Shown piece by piece: positions 32,441 through 40,464 of a DNA stretch of 42,126 nt. Made by a program: the position numbers and the translations under genes. The first letter of the stretch is position 1. Every line of letters starts with the position of its first letter. The stretch is from Xanthobacteraceae bacterium (lineage in GTDB: Bacteria > Pseudomonadota > Alphaproteobacteria > Rhizobiales > Xanthobacteraceae), in contig JARBUD010000036.1 of the NCBI GenBank assembly GCA_029239875.1, positions 1 through 42,126 of the forward strand. The letters are read 5' to 3'. Under the pieces are notes generated by a model. It ran no database searches and had not been told where the DNA came from. It was given only the letters and a program-made list of their open reading frames with translations.

Positions 32441-33966
32441 GCGGGTCCTCGATTGCCGTCATCGGTGACGGAAGCCGGCGCGGGCCGTCCGCGCCGGGAC
32501 CAGGCCAGGCGCATCAGCGGCACGGCCCAGACGATGATGGTGGCGACGCCGAGCGTGGCGGCGATGGGCCGGCTGAACAGGCCGAGCACGTTGCCGTTGC
32601 TGCTGATCAGCGCCTGCATGAAGTTCTGCTCGACGATCTCGCCCAGCACGATGCCGAGCACCATGGGGGCGATCGGGAAGCCGTTCTCCTCCATGAAATA
32701 GGCGGTCGTGCCAAGCGCGAGCAGGATCCATATGCCGAAGATGTCGCTGTCGATGGCGTAGGCGCCGGTCATCGACAGCACCAGCAGCGCCGGCAGGATC
32801 AGGTCGCGCGGAATGCGCAGCACGATCTGGGCGATGCGCATGGCGAGCGCGCCCAGCGGGAACATGATCAGGTTGGCGAGGATGAAGATGATGAAGACGG
32901 CGTAGAACAGCTCGCCATTGTTGATGAACACGGTCGGGCCGGGGTTCACGCCCTTCAGATAGAGCACGCCGATGCCGATGGCGGTGATGGTATCGCCGGG
33001 AATGGCGAAGACGATGGCCGGGATCCACGCCCCGCTCAGCGCGGCGTTATTGGCGGCGCTGCCGGCGACGATGCCCTCGATGTGGCCCTTGCCCCATTTC
33101 TCGGGCTCCTTCGACATCTTCTTGGCCGCGGCATAGCTGATCCAGGCGGCGGTGTCGGCGCCGCCGCCGGGCAGGGCGCCGACGATGGTGCCGAGCACGC
33201 TGCCGCCGGCGGCCTGGCCCCAGTAGCGCTTGCCCGCTTCCCAGGTCTTGCGCCAGGCGCCGCGCACCGTGACCTTGGCCACATGCGTGATCTCGCCGCG
33301 CGAGAGCAGCGAGCGCAGGATCTCCGGCAGGGCGAACATGCCGATGAGGCCGGGGATGAAGCTCACCCCCTCCAGCAGGTTGACGATGCCGAAGGTGAAG
33401 CGCGGGTGGCCGGTGGTGTAGTCCATGCCCACGGTCGAGACCAGGAGCCCGAGCATCAGCGAGGCGAGGCCCTTCACCAGGTCGTCGCCGGCGACGAATA
33501 CCGCGCAGGACAGGCCGAGCACGCCGAGCCAGAAGAACTCGTAGGCGCTGAAGTCGAGCGCGAAATCGGCAAGCGCCGGCGCGGCGACGATCAGCACGGC
33601 GGTGCCGAAGATGCCACCGATGGCCGAGAAGGCGGCGTTGGCGGCGATGACGAGGCCGGCTTCGCCGCGCTTGGTCAGCTCGTAGGAATCGTCGACATAG
33701 GCGGCCGAGGCCGGCGTGCCCGGCATACGCAGCAATGCGCCGGGGATGTCGCCAGCGAAGATCGCCATGGCCGAGGCGGCGACGATCGAGGTGATGGCGG
33801 CGATGGGGCTCATGAAGAAGGTCATGGGCACCAGCAGCGCCACCGCCATGGTGGCGGTGAGGCCGGGCAGGCAGCCGACCGCGAAGCCGAACAGGCTGGA
33901 GGCGACCAGCGTCGCCAGCGTGGCGGGCTCCATCACCAGATGGAGCGCGGCGATGAATTTATCCAT
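32437..33966 (-). CDS. tctA: Tripartite tricarboxylate transporter, large permease TctA
   Basis: TctA is the large membrane subunit of a secondary, binding-protein-dependent carboxylate transporter. The 509-residue product has about 11-12 helices and both family motifs: GCLPGLTATMAVALLVPMTF (about 31-50) and the second GALPGGGADTAAWISYAAAKK (about 262-282). Later NNAALSGAWIPAIVFAIPG, AIGIGVLYLKGVNPGP and GFPIAPMVLGIVLG, also conserved, are present. The ATG at 33966 follows the tctB stop by 6 bp and the stop overlaps the oxidoreductase start by 4 bp. The substrate is not defined by sequence; the family takes citrate, tartrate, aromatic acids and aldonates. Confidence 0.95.
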   Translation of the reverse strand: MDKFIAALHLVMEPATLATLVASSLFGFAVGCLPGLTATMAVALLVPMTFFMSPIAAITSIVAASAMAIFAGDIPGALLRMPGTPASAAYVDDSYELTKRGEAGLVIAANAAFSAIGGIFGTAVLIVAAPALADFALDFSAYEFFWLGVLGLSCAVFVAGDDLVKGLASLMLGLLVSTVGMDYTTGHPRFTFGIVNLLEGVSFIPGLIGMFALPEILRSLLSRGEITHVAKVTVRGAWRKTWEAGKRYWGQAAGGSVLGTIVGALPGGGADTAAWISYAAAKKMSKEPEKWGKGHIEGIVAGSAANNAALSGAWIPAIVFAIPGDTITAIGIGVLYLKGVNPGPTVFINNGELFYAVFIIFILANLIMFPLGALAMRIAQIVLRIPRDLILPALLVLSMTGAYAIDSDIFGIWILLALGTTAYFMEENGFPIAPMVLGIVLGEIVEQNFMQALISSNGNVLGLFSRPIAATLGVATIIVWAVPLMRLAWSRRGRPAPASVTDDGNRGPA

Positions 33967-33972
33967 GTCGGC

Positions 33973-34446
33973 TCACCACAGTCCGGTCAGCGGCCCCGAC
34001 GGGACCGCGACGTGAAGGACGGAGCGGAACAGCAGGTCCAGCGCCAGCGTGACGCCGGCGGCGACGGCCACGGCCTTCACCGGGCCGCGGCCGAGCCAGA
34101 GATAGAAGGCGAGCAGGGCGACGAAGCCGAGGATCTGGAAGCCGATCTCCTCGCCGAGGAAGATGAAGGCGAGGATCGTCGCCAGCATCATCAGGCCGCT
34201 CACCGCACCGTGCGGGTTGCCGCACCAGGAGGGCGCGCGGAAGGCGAAGGCTCCCGGCCCCGCCGCCCGCATGCCGCGCAGCAGCAGGAAGCCGCCGCAG
34301 ACGATGAGCCCGGTCGCGCTCAGGCTGGGGAACAGGCCCGGCCCGAAATAATGGCCGGGCATGTTCGGGAAGCCCCGGACGTGCCAGATGACGACGGCGC
34401 CGAACGCCAGGATGATGAGGCCGAGCAGGCCGTCGCCGATCTTCAC
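33973..34446 (-). CDS. tctB: Tripartite tricarboxylate transporter, small permease TctB
   Basis: This 157-residue membrane protein has four helices in the TctB (DUF1468) layout: helix 1 DGLLGLIILAFGAVVIWHV near the start, the loop MPGHYFGPGLFPSLSATGLIVCGGFLLL (the 'GP.lFP...a..l...G' motif is diagnostic), and two close C-terminal helices separated by a short basic loop. It starts with GTG at 34446, 10 bp after the tctC stop. It would form the membrane complex with TctA and receive substrate from TctC. Confidence 0.9.
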   Translation of the reverse strand: MKIGDGLLGLIILAFGAVVIWHVRGFPNMPGHYFGPGLFPSLSATGLIVCGGFLLLRGMRAAGPGAFAFRAPSWCGNPHGAVSGLMMLATILAFIFLGEEIGFQILGFVALLAFYLWLGRGPVKAVAVAAGVTLALDLLFRSVLHVAVPSGPLTGLW

Positions 34447-34456
34447 CGACCCGCTC

Positions 34457-35473
34457 CTAGTTCTGCTTCAGCTTGGCGAGCGCGGCGAAGACGCGCTCCA
34501 TCTCGGAGAGGTCGCTCGCCATGAAGGCGCGGAACTCGGCGGGGTCGCGATAGACGAGGCGGAAGCCGCGCTCGCGCAGGGGCTTGCGGAAGGCCTCGCT
34601 GGTGGCGACCTTCTCGACCGCCGGCGCCAGCTTCTTGACGATGTCGTCCGGCAGGCCCTTGGGACCGACCATTCCGTGCCAGAGCGCGAAGGTCCAGTCG
34701 ATGCCGAGCGATTCCTTCAGCGTCGGCACGTCGGGATAGAGTTCGAGGCGCTCCTTCGCCATCACCGCGAGCGGCCGCAGCTTCTTGGCCTCGATCAGCG
34801 CGCTGGCCTCGGAGAGCGAGGCCGTGGCGAAGGTGGAGTTGCCGGCGGCCACGTCGAGCTGGCCGGCCGTGCCGCCCTGGGTCGGCACCCAGATCACCGT
34901 CGACGGATCGAGGCCGAGGCCGAGCATCATGCCGGAGAAGCCGACATGCCAGTTGGAGCCGGGCGAGGCGCCGGTCGCCTTGAGCTCGCCGGGCTTCGCC
35001 TTGATGGCGTCGGCCAGCTCCTTCATCGTCTTGTAGGGCGAATTCTCGATGACCGTCACGCCGCCCGCCAGCTCGTTGGTCTGGCCGATGGGCGTCATGT
35101 CGGCATAGGTCAGGTTGGCGAGGCCCTGCGGCTTGTAGAGGCTGATGTCGCTGGCGATGACGCCGAGCGTGTAGCCGTCGGGCTTGGCGTTGGCGACCGC
35201 CGTCTGGCCGGGAATGCCGCCGCCGCCGCCCTTGTTGACGACGTTGATCGGCACGCCAAGCTCCTTCTCGAGGAGGCCGGTCAGCGCGCGCGCCACGATG
35301 TCGGTGCCGCCGCCCGCCGGATAGGGCACGATCACCGTGATCGGCCGGCTCGGGTAGTTGTCCGCCGCGGTCGCGGCACCCGGCGCAAGGGCGATGGCGG
35401 CCACGGCGCCGACGATACCGGCGCCGGCGAAGCACAGGCTGCGTCGCGAAAGCAGCCTCTCAAGGAATGGCAT
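34457..35473 (-). CDS. tctC: Tripartite tricarboxylate transporter substrate-binding protein TctC
   Basis: This 338-residue periplasmic receptor has a signal peptide (1 to about 37, ending GAATAAD; RRSLCFAGAG resembles a weak twin-arginine leader). The mature start YPSRPITVIVPYPAGGGTDIVAR is the family hallmark, and NKGGGGGIPG is the next conserved ligand loop. Further on, DVPTLKESLGIDW and GPKGLPDDIVKKLAPAV are typical of the family. The ligand in this large family (Bug proteins) can be a dicarboxylate, aldonate, nicotinate or aromatic acid. The gene's start overlaps the end of the lactonase-like gene by 14 bp, so enzyme and transporter are made together. Confidence 0.95.
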   Translation of the reverse strand: MPFLERLLSRRSLCFAGAGIVGAVAAIALAPGAATAADNYPSRPITVIVPYPAGGGTDIVARALTGLLEKELGVPINVVNKGGGGGIPGQTAVANAKPDGYTLGVIASDISLYKPQGLANLTYADMTPIGQTNELAGGVTVIENSPYKTMKELADAIKAKPGELKATGASPGSNWHVGFSGMMLGLGLDPSTVIWVPTQGGTAGQLDVAAGNSTFATASLSEASALIEAKKLRPLAVMAKERLELYPDVPTLKESLGIDWTFALWHGMVGPKGLPDDIVKKLAPAVEKVATSEAFRKPLRERGFRLVYRDPAEFRAFMASDLSEMERVFAALAKLKQN

Positions 35474-36449
35474 GGGTTTCCTCCGTTTGGTTGAGCCGGT
35501 ACACGGCCTTGGCGTTATCGTGGAAAAGCCGGAGGCGATCGGCGGGCGAGAAGTCCGCGGTGATCGCCTTGAAGTCGTCGAAGATGCCTTCGAGCGAGCG
35601 GAACAGGCCGTCGACGGGGTAGTTGCTGGCGAACATGCAGCGCTCGACGCCGAACAGGGCGATGGTCTCGCGCACGACGTAGCGGTTGGCCTCGACCGTC
35701 CACGCCTCGCCGGGCACGCCGAGGCCGGAGATCTTCATCAACACGTTCGGGCAGGCGGCAACCGCGGCCATCGCCGCTCGCCAGCGCTCCAGCGTGTCGG
35801 GCTTGCGGTCGCCCGGCAGGCCGGTGTGGTTGACCACCATCAGTATGTGCGGGAAGGCGCGGGCGAGATCGGCGGCGTCCGGCAGGTGCCAGTAGTTGGT
35901 CTGCAGTTCGAAATGCAGGCCATGGTCGGCGAGGCGGGCATAGCCCTCGCGGTAGCGCGGGCAGAGCATGGAGCCGGGCAGGCCGTGGTCCGGCCGCCAG
36001 TCCTGCCAGTTGGCGAAGCCCTTGGGCTTGTGGCGGATCGCCCGCACCAGCTCGAAGCCCGCCTGCGCCGCCAGCACCTCGGCGACGTCGTCGCGGTCGA
36101 GCCAGGCCTGCGCGATCATGGCGTGGGGCACGCCTTCGCGCGCGGCGAGATCGTGGATCCAGCGGGTCTCGCCGATCGGGTCGGTGTGGTCCCACTCGGC
36201 TTCCATGTAGACATTGCCGACAATCCGGTGCCGGCCAGTGGCGCGGCGGTAGTCGTCGGGCATGAAGTCGACGCAGAAACCGCGGTAGTCGCCGTAGCGG
36301 TTGCCGGGATAGGGTGCGTTGTTCAGCCAGGGATGCTTGCCGAGCGACAGATCCCAGTAATGATGGTGCGCGTCGATGATCGGCAGGTCGTCGGCGTCGG
36401 CCGATCCCGATGCGGACAGGGATTGCGACGGCTGGACGGTCATCGCCAT
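35460..36449 (-). CDS. Amidohydrolase-2 family lactonase-like hydrolase
   Basis: This 329-residue cytoplasmic TIM-barrel enzyme is in the COG3618 amidohydrolase group, which includes L-fuconolactonase, L-rhamnonolactonase and 2-pyrone-4,6-dicarboxylate lactonase. It carries the first-strand motif DAHHHYWDLSLGKHPWLNN (26-44; His28 and His30 the HxH pair). Later come VNHTGLPG, KISGLG and the C-terminal FASNYPVDGLF, where 'f.SN.Pvd' is the usual strand-8 motif with a conserved Asp. Either ATG 36449 or ATG 36443 can start it. As first gene of an operon with a carboxylate transporter, a PdxA2-like enzyme and a DRL-like enzyme, it probably hydrolyses the lactone form of an imported sugar acid; the substrate is unproven. 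Confidence 0.83.
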   Translation of the reverse strand: MAMTVQPSQSLSASGSADADDLPIIDAHHHYWDLSLGKHPWLNNAPYPGNRYGDYRGFCVDFMPDDYRRATGRHRIVGNVYMEAEWDHTDPIGETRWIHDLAAREGVPHAMIAQAWLDRDDVAEVLAAQAGFELVRAIRHKPKGFANWQDWRPDHGLPGSMLCPRYREGYARLADHGLHFELQTNYWHLPDAADLARAFPHILMVVNHTGLPGDRKPDTLERWRAAMAAVAACPNVLMKISGLGVPGEAWTVEANRYVVRETIALFGVERCMFASNYPVDGLFRSLEGIFDDFKAITADFSPADRLRLFHDNAKAVYRLNQTEETHAIP

Positions 36450-36566
36450 GTCCTGCGGCGCGTATGGCGCGAGGCGGCGCGAAGCTGCGGCATGCCGGAT
36501 CCTTCCTGCGGTGTTTCCTGTCGCGTGGCGCCGTCTGATTGCGGCGCCTTGGCGGTCTATTCCCTA

Positions 36567-36580
36567 TATTGCATGCAATA
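36567..36580. promoter_or_regulatory. Candidate GntR operator between the lactonase-tct operon and its regulator
   Basis: TATTGCATGCAATA is a perfect 14-bp palindrome containing TTGCATGCAA, the typical size and form of an FCD-type GntR operator. On the minus strand a TTGACG -35-like hexamer (36595-36590) lies just upstream, so bound protein would cover the likely -10 region of the lactonase-tct operon. A second TTGCATGCAA lies 63 bp away at 36632-36641. Confidence 0.6.
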
Positions 36581-36631
36581 ATGTCGAAACGTCAATGCCC
36601 ATGGACGGCGAAATCGAAGTATGGGAGGGTC

Positions 36632-36641
36632 TTGCATGCAA
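36632..36641. promoter_or_regulatory. Second copy of the GntR operator core, over the regulator's start codon
   Basis: TTGCATGCAA recurs exactly here and contains the ATG start (36636-36638) of the GntR gene. The two copies are 63 bp apart centre to centre, about six helical turns, which would allow two dimers on one face of the DNA. Autoregulation by this regulator is the natural reading. Confidence 0.5.
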
Positions 36642-37370
36642 TCCTTAAACGATTTGCCCGCCCCGGGCGGCGCTCACCCCGACCTGGACCCGCCGCCGGA
36701 GCCGGCCCGCGCGCTGCGCGGACGCCGCACGCTATATGTGGTGGAGCGCATCCGCGACATGATCGTCTCCGGCGATCTGCCGGCGGGCGGGCGCATCTCC
36801 GAGCGGATGATCACCGAGGGCCTCGGCGTCACCCGCACGCCGCTGCGCGAGGCGTTCAAGATCCTCGAGGCCGAGGGCCTCGTGCGCATCGTGCCGAACC
36901 GCGGCGCCGAGGTGATCCATCTCTCGCCGTCGGACATCGAGGCGGCGTTCGAGGTGCTGACCGGGCTAGAGAGCGTGGCGGCCGAGCTCGCCTGCACGCG
37001 CGGCACCGCGGCCGAGTTCGCTGCCATCGAGGCGCGCCATGATCGCATGGTCGCCTGCCAGCGCGCCGACGACCTGATGGGCTATTTCCACCTCAACCAG
37101 GAAATCCACCAGCTCATCGTCGACTGCGCGCACAATCCGGCGCTGTCGCGGGTCTACCGGACGGAATCGGCACGCATCCGCCGCTATCGCTTCGCCGGCA
37201 ACCGCGTCGGCGAGCGCTGGGTCCGTGCGGTAATGGAGCACGAGCAGATCCTCGACGCGCTCAAGCAGCGCCAGGGCGCACTGCTGCGCGAGCTGCTGCG
37301 CACGCACCACATCAACGGCTGGCGCGTCACCCGCCGGGTGCTGGAAGGCGAGCTCTCGCCGCCGGGCTGA
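36636..37370 (+). CDS. GntR-family transcriptional regulator, FadR/FCD subgroup
   Basis: This 244-residue DNA-binding protein probably controls the divergent lactonase-tctCBA-oxidoreductase-pdxA2 operon. The N-terminal winged helix-turn-helix (about 33-95) contains VVERIRDMIVSGDLPAGGRISERM and LGVTRTPLREAFKILEAEGLVRIVPNRGAEV, the standard GntR signature. The C-terminal FCD effector domain (about 105-230) has FHLNQEIHQLIVDCAHNPAL and VMEHEQILDALKQRQ, holding the Asn/His metal-site residues. I chose ATG 36636, which has GGGAGGG 6 bases upstream; an ATG at 36621 in the same frame would place the ribosome site inside the gene. The effector is likely the imported acid or an intermediate. Confidence 0.9.
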   Translation: MQSLNDLPAPGGAHPDLDPPPEPARALRGRRTLYVVERIRDMIVSGDLPAGGRISERMITEGLGVTRTPLREAFKILEAEGLVRIVPNRGAEVIHLSPSDIEAAFEVLTGLESVAAELACTRGTAAEFAAIEARHDRMVACQRADDLMGYFHLNQEIHQLIVDCAHNPALSRVYRTESARIRRYRFAGNRVGERWVRAVMEHEQILDALKQRQGALLRELLRTHHINGWRVTRRVLEGELSPPG

Positions 37371-37400
37371 GCCGGCCGCACGCGGTTCAGGCTGTGGAGC

Positions 37401-38183
37401 TCAGGACCCCGTCCATTTCGGGACCGCCTTGGTCCGGGCGAGGAAGTCCTGCACGCCGCGGCGGAAATCCTCGCTGCCATAGACCTCGGCCACGATCGCC
37501 TCGATGTCCGGCAGGTTCGCGAACTTCATCTGCCGCAGCGTGGCCTTGGTGGCCCGCGTGGTCAGCGGCGCGTTCTCCGCTGCCCGGCGGCAGAGGCTCT
37601 CCATCTCGGCATCGAGCGCGTCGGGCTCGACGATGCGCAGCAGGAAGCCGCTGGCGAGCAGCTCCTGCGCCGGGACGATCTCGCCCAACAGCACCATGCG
37701 CTTGGCGACGGAGACGCCGATCGCGCCGCCGATGCGCGCGACGCTCTGCGCCGACAGGCAATTACCGAGCGTGCGCCCGATGGGCGAGCCGAAGCGCGCA
37801 TTGGGCGTGGCGACGCGGAAGTCGCAGGCCGAGGCGATGTTGAGACCGCCGCCGACCGCCCAGCCGTCGACCACGGCGATGGTGGTCACCGGTATCGCGT
37901 CGACCGCGCTCATGCACTCGTCGATCCGGTGCTCGTAGCTGATGCCGTCCTCACCGCTGGTGAACTTGGTGAAGCCGGAGATATCCGTGCCGGAGACGAA
38001 GGCCTTGCCGCCGACGCCGCGGAACACCGCGACGCGGATCGAGGGATCGTCCGCGATGGCGCGCGCCGCATCGCGCAGGCCGAGCCACATCTCGCCGGTC
38101 AGTGCGTTGTGCGCTTCCGGATTGTTAAAGCGGACGAAGGCGACGTCGCCCTTCTTCTCGAAATCGATGCGCGGACCGCTCAT
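37401..38183 (-). CDS. Crotonase-superfamily protein lacking the hydratase glutamates
   Basis: This cytoplasmic protein of 260 residues has the enoyl-CoA hydratase/isomerase fold. CoA-binding and oxyanion-hole parts are present: NPEAHNALTGEMW (21-33), GGKAFVSGTDISGF (58-71) and VDGWAVGGGLNIASACDFRVA (105-125). By eye against rat mitochondrial hydratase, the two catalytic glutamates (144 and 164 there) correspond to Ile135 (FGSPIGRTLG) and Arg162 (SVAKRMVLLG), so ordinary hydration is unlikely. It may be an isomerase, decarboxylase, thioesterase or hydrolase of the same fold. ATG 38183 shares one base with the stop of the CoA-transferase gene; a GTG at 38186 overlaps by 4. The two form an operon. 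Confidence 0.85.
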   Translation of the reverse strand: MSGPRIDFEKKGDVAFVRFNNPEAHNALTGEMWLGLRDAARAIADDPSIRVAVFRGVGGKAFVSGTDISGFTKFTSGEDGISYEHRIDECMSAVDAIPVTTIAVVDGWAVGGGLNIASACDFRVATPNARFGSPIGRTLGNCLSAQSVARIGGAIGVSVAKRMVLLGEIVPAQELLASGFLLRIVEPDALDAEMESLCRRAAENAPLTTRATKATLRQMKFANLPDIEAIVAEVYGSEDFRRGVQDFLARTKAVPKWTGS

Positions 38184-39367
38184 CACGCTGTTTCCTTTGC
38201 CGGCTGGGCAAGCAAGCCCTTGCTGATCAGTTCCTGCCTGATCTGGTCGCCATGCTCATTCAGCAGCGGCGGCGGCAGGCGCACCTCCTGCGGCGTCGCG
38301 CTGAGCTTCACCGGGAAGCCGAGGGCCCGGAACTCGCCCTCGACGGGGTGCGGCACCATCTGCACCATGTCGCGGGCAACCGCCTGCTCGCTCACCACCG
38401 CCTCGCCATAGTCGAGGATCGGCGCCGTCGGCACGCCGGCCGCCATCAGCGTGTCGATCCAGTCCTGCCGGGTACGGGTGAGGAAGGTCGGGGCCAGTTC
38501 CTCCATCAGCGCGATGCGGTTGGTCACGCGCGCGGCATTGGTGGAGAAGCGCGGGTCGTCCTGCAATTCCTCGCGTCCGAGCGCCTTGAGGAAGGTGAGC
38601 CACAGGCCCTGATTGGCCGCGCCGATGACGAACCAGCCATCCGACGCCTCGACCGCCTGGTAGGGTGCGGACATGCGATTGGCTGAGCCGATCGGGGTCG
38701 GCGAGGCGCCGGTGCCCCACAATTCGGTGGTCTCCCAGACCGAGAGCGCCAGCGCCGCCTCGAACAGCGAGGCGTCGACATATTGCCCCTCGCCCGAGGC
38801 CTGCCGGCCGATCACCGCGCTCAGCACGGCATAGGCGGTGAACAGGCCGGCGCCGAGATCGGCCACGGCGATGGAATTCTTCGCCGGCTCCATGCCGGGA
38901 AAACCATTGGAGGAGAGGATGCCCGACACCGCCTGGGCGATCAGGTCGAAGCCCGGCCGCTGTGCCCACGGGCCGGTCTGGCCGAAGCCGGAGATGCTGG
39001 CATAGACGAGGCGCGGATTGAGCGCCTTCAGCGTCGGGTAGTCCATGCCGAGGCGGGCGGCGACGCCGGGGCGGGCGTTCTCGACCAGCACGTCGGCGGT
39101 CTTGACCAGCGCATAGAGCACCTCGCGGTCCTCGGGCGACTTCAGGTCGAGGGTGATGGAACGCTTGTTGCGGTTGAGTGCCAGGAAGCCGGGGCTGTCC
39201 GTGCCCTTGAGCCGGAAGCCCATGGAATGGCGGGTGGAATCGCCGGTGCCCGGCGGCTCGATCTTGATGACGTCGGCGCCCATGTCCGCCAGCAGCATGC
39301 AGCAGAAGGGCCCGGCCATCACCTGCGAAATGTCGAGCACCCTTATGCCCGCGAGAGGCAGTGCCAT
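38183..39367 (-). CDS. CaiB/BaiF (class III) CoA-transferase
   Basis: This 394-residue cytoplasmic enzyme transfers CoA between carboxylic acids through an aspartyl-CoA intermediate. The start LPLAGIRVLDISQVMAGPFCCMLLADMGADVIKIE is the classic family N terminus. The catalytic aspartate is Asp170 in SIAVADLGAG. LVENARPGVAARLGMDY and GFGQTGPWAQRPGFDLIAQAVSG are also conserved. Glycine-rich loops for CoA follow in the C-terminal half. It is co-transcribed with the crotonase-like gene, suggesting an acid is activated to its CoA ester and then modified. The promoter gap upstream (39368-39574) holds a 12-bp palindrome probably bound by the GntR regulator encoded next. Confidence 0.93.
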   Translation of the reverse strand: MALPLAGIRVLDISQVMAGPFCCMLLADMGADVIKIEPPGTGDSTRHSMGFRLKGTDSPGFLALNRNKRSITLDLKSPEDREVLYALVKTADVLVENARPGVAARLGMDYPTLKALNPRLVYASISGFGQTGPWAQRPGFDLIAQAVSGILSSNGFPGMEPAKNSIAVADLGAGLFTAYAVLSAVIGRQASGEGQYVDASLFEAALALSVWETTELWGTGASPTPIGSANRMSAPYQAVEASDGWFVIGAANQGLWLTFLKALGREELQDDPRFSTNAARVTNRIALMEELAPTFLTRTRQDWIDTLMAAGVPTAPILDYGEAVVSEQAVARDMVQMVPHPVEGEFRALGFPVKLSATPQEVRLPPPLLNEHGDQIRQELISKGLLAQPAKETA

Positions 39368-39511
39368 GATCGAAATCCTCCCATTCTTCCTTGGCCGGAG
39401 CCTCCGCGGATGCCGGCCGCGAGGCGGCGATCACGGATGCCTGGAACCTGACGCCTTGCGGTGGCGGTGAGATGGCCAGCGCCATGCCCCGCCACGCGGC
39501 GTGTTGTCTAT

Positions 39512-39523
39512 ATCATATATGAT
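39512..39523. promoter_or_regulatory. Candidate operator of the second GntR regulator
   Basis: ATCATATATGAT is a perfect 12-bp palindrome in the 207-bp gap before the CoA-transferase gene, and it is conspicuously AT-rich for this region. On the opposite strand it reads on into ATGATATAG. The same ATGATATA occurs in front of the GntR gene itself (40388-40395), which supports a shared regulator. Confidence 0.5.
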
Positions 39524-39574
39524 CTGGGCGACGGTCGTGTCAAACCCTGATCGGCGAAAGCCTCTCGGCGATGT

Positions 39575-40366
39575 TCAGCGGCGCCGGCGTCCCCGGCCGG
39601 CCCGCGCCGGCCGCCCGTCGTCCTGCGCCGGCGGATCGCCGGCGAGCAGGCGCTCCTGCTCCTGGAACGCCGCGTCCATGCGCTCCTGCGAGGCCAGCAG
39701 ATGCGCGCGCATGGCCTCGTCCGCGGCGACCGGATCGCGGGCGAGCAGCGCGTCGATGATGGCCGCGTGCTCCTCCACCGCCTTGGCCGGCGCATTGGTC
39801 TTGTAGAGGAAGCGGAAGATGTGGAGATGGACGTGCAGCCCCTCGATGGTCTCGGCGACGAAGCGGTTGCCGCTCGCCCTGGCCACAAGGTCGTGCAGCC
39901 TCGCATCGCCCTCGGCGAACTGCGCATAGGCGAGCTCGTCGCCGTTCTGCACGCGCTCCATCTCCTCGGCGAGCTTGGCGAGCGCCCGCAGGGCGGTCTC
40001 GTCGGCGTTCTCGGCCGCCCACGCCGCCGCCTTCGGCTCGATCAGCAGGCGCAGCGCGAAGAGCGCGCTGATCTCCTGCCGCGTCAGCAAGTCGGCGGCG
40101 CGGAAGCCGACATTGGGGGTCTTGTAGGCGAGCTTCTGCGCTTCCAGCAGCGTCAGCGCCTCGCGGATCGGGGTCTGGGAGATCTGCAGCTGCCGCGCCA
40201 GCGCCTCGATGCCGATGTGCTGGCCGGGCGCGATCTTCATGGTCACGAGCATGGAGAGAAGCTGCTCATAGGCGAGCTCGACCAGCGTCTGCGGATAGAT
40301 CGGACGCTTCTCGTCCAGCGCGACGAGGCGAGCGAAGGAGAGCGGCTCCTGATTGTTGGTGGCCAT
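39575..40366 (-). CDS. GntR-family transcriptional regulator, FCD subgroup
   Basis: This 263-residue regulator lies directly upstream of, and on the same strand as, the CoA-transferase/crotonase genes it probably controls. The winged helix-turn-helix (about 28-90) has LAYEQLLSMLVTMKIAPGQHIGIEALARQLQISQTPIREALTLLE. The FCD domain (about 100-235) includes LFALRLLIEPKAAAWAAEN, EGDARLHDLVARASGN and VEEHAAIIDALLARDPVAADEAMRAHL, with the Asp/His metal-site residues. The C-terminal tail (RPARAGRGRRRR) is unusually arginine-rich and may be a local extension. The ATG is at 40366; an AT-rich ATGATATAAGATAC lies about 20 bases upstream and may be its own operator. Confidence 0.88.
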   Translation of the reverse strand: MATNNQEPLSFARLVALDEKRPIYPQTLVELAYEQLLSMLVTMKIAPGQHIGIEALARQLQISQTPIREALTLLEAQKLAYKTPNVGFRAADLLTRQEISALFALRLLIEPKAAAWAAENADETALRALAKLAEEMERVQNGDELAYAQFAEGDARLHDLVARASGNRFVAETIEGLHVHLHIFRFLYKTNAPAKAVEEHAAIIDALLARDPVAADEAMRAHLLASQERMDAAFQEQERLLAGDPPAQDDGRPARAGRGRRRR

Positions 40367-40387
40367 TTGGAATCAACCCAGCTGCGG

Positions 40388-40395
40388 ATGATATA
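40388..40395. promoter_or_regulatory. Possible half-operator before the second GntR gene
   Basis: ATGATATA here repeats eight bases of the palindrome region in front of the CoA-transferase gene (read there on the minus strand), and it lies 22-29 bases upstream of this regulator's ATG. The full palindrome is not conserved. Autoregulation is possible but weakly supported. Confidence 0.3.
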
Positions 40396-40464
40396 AGATA
40401 CACGATCGCGTCGCGGACAAAGCGACGGAACGAGAGGCCGCAGCGCCGCTCGCTCCGCCAGGGA

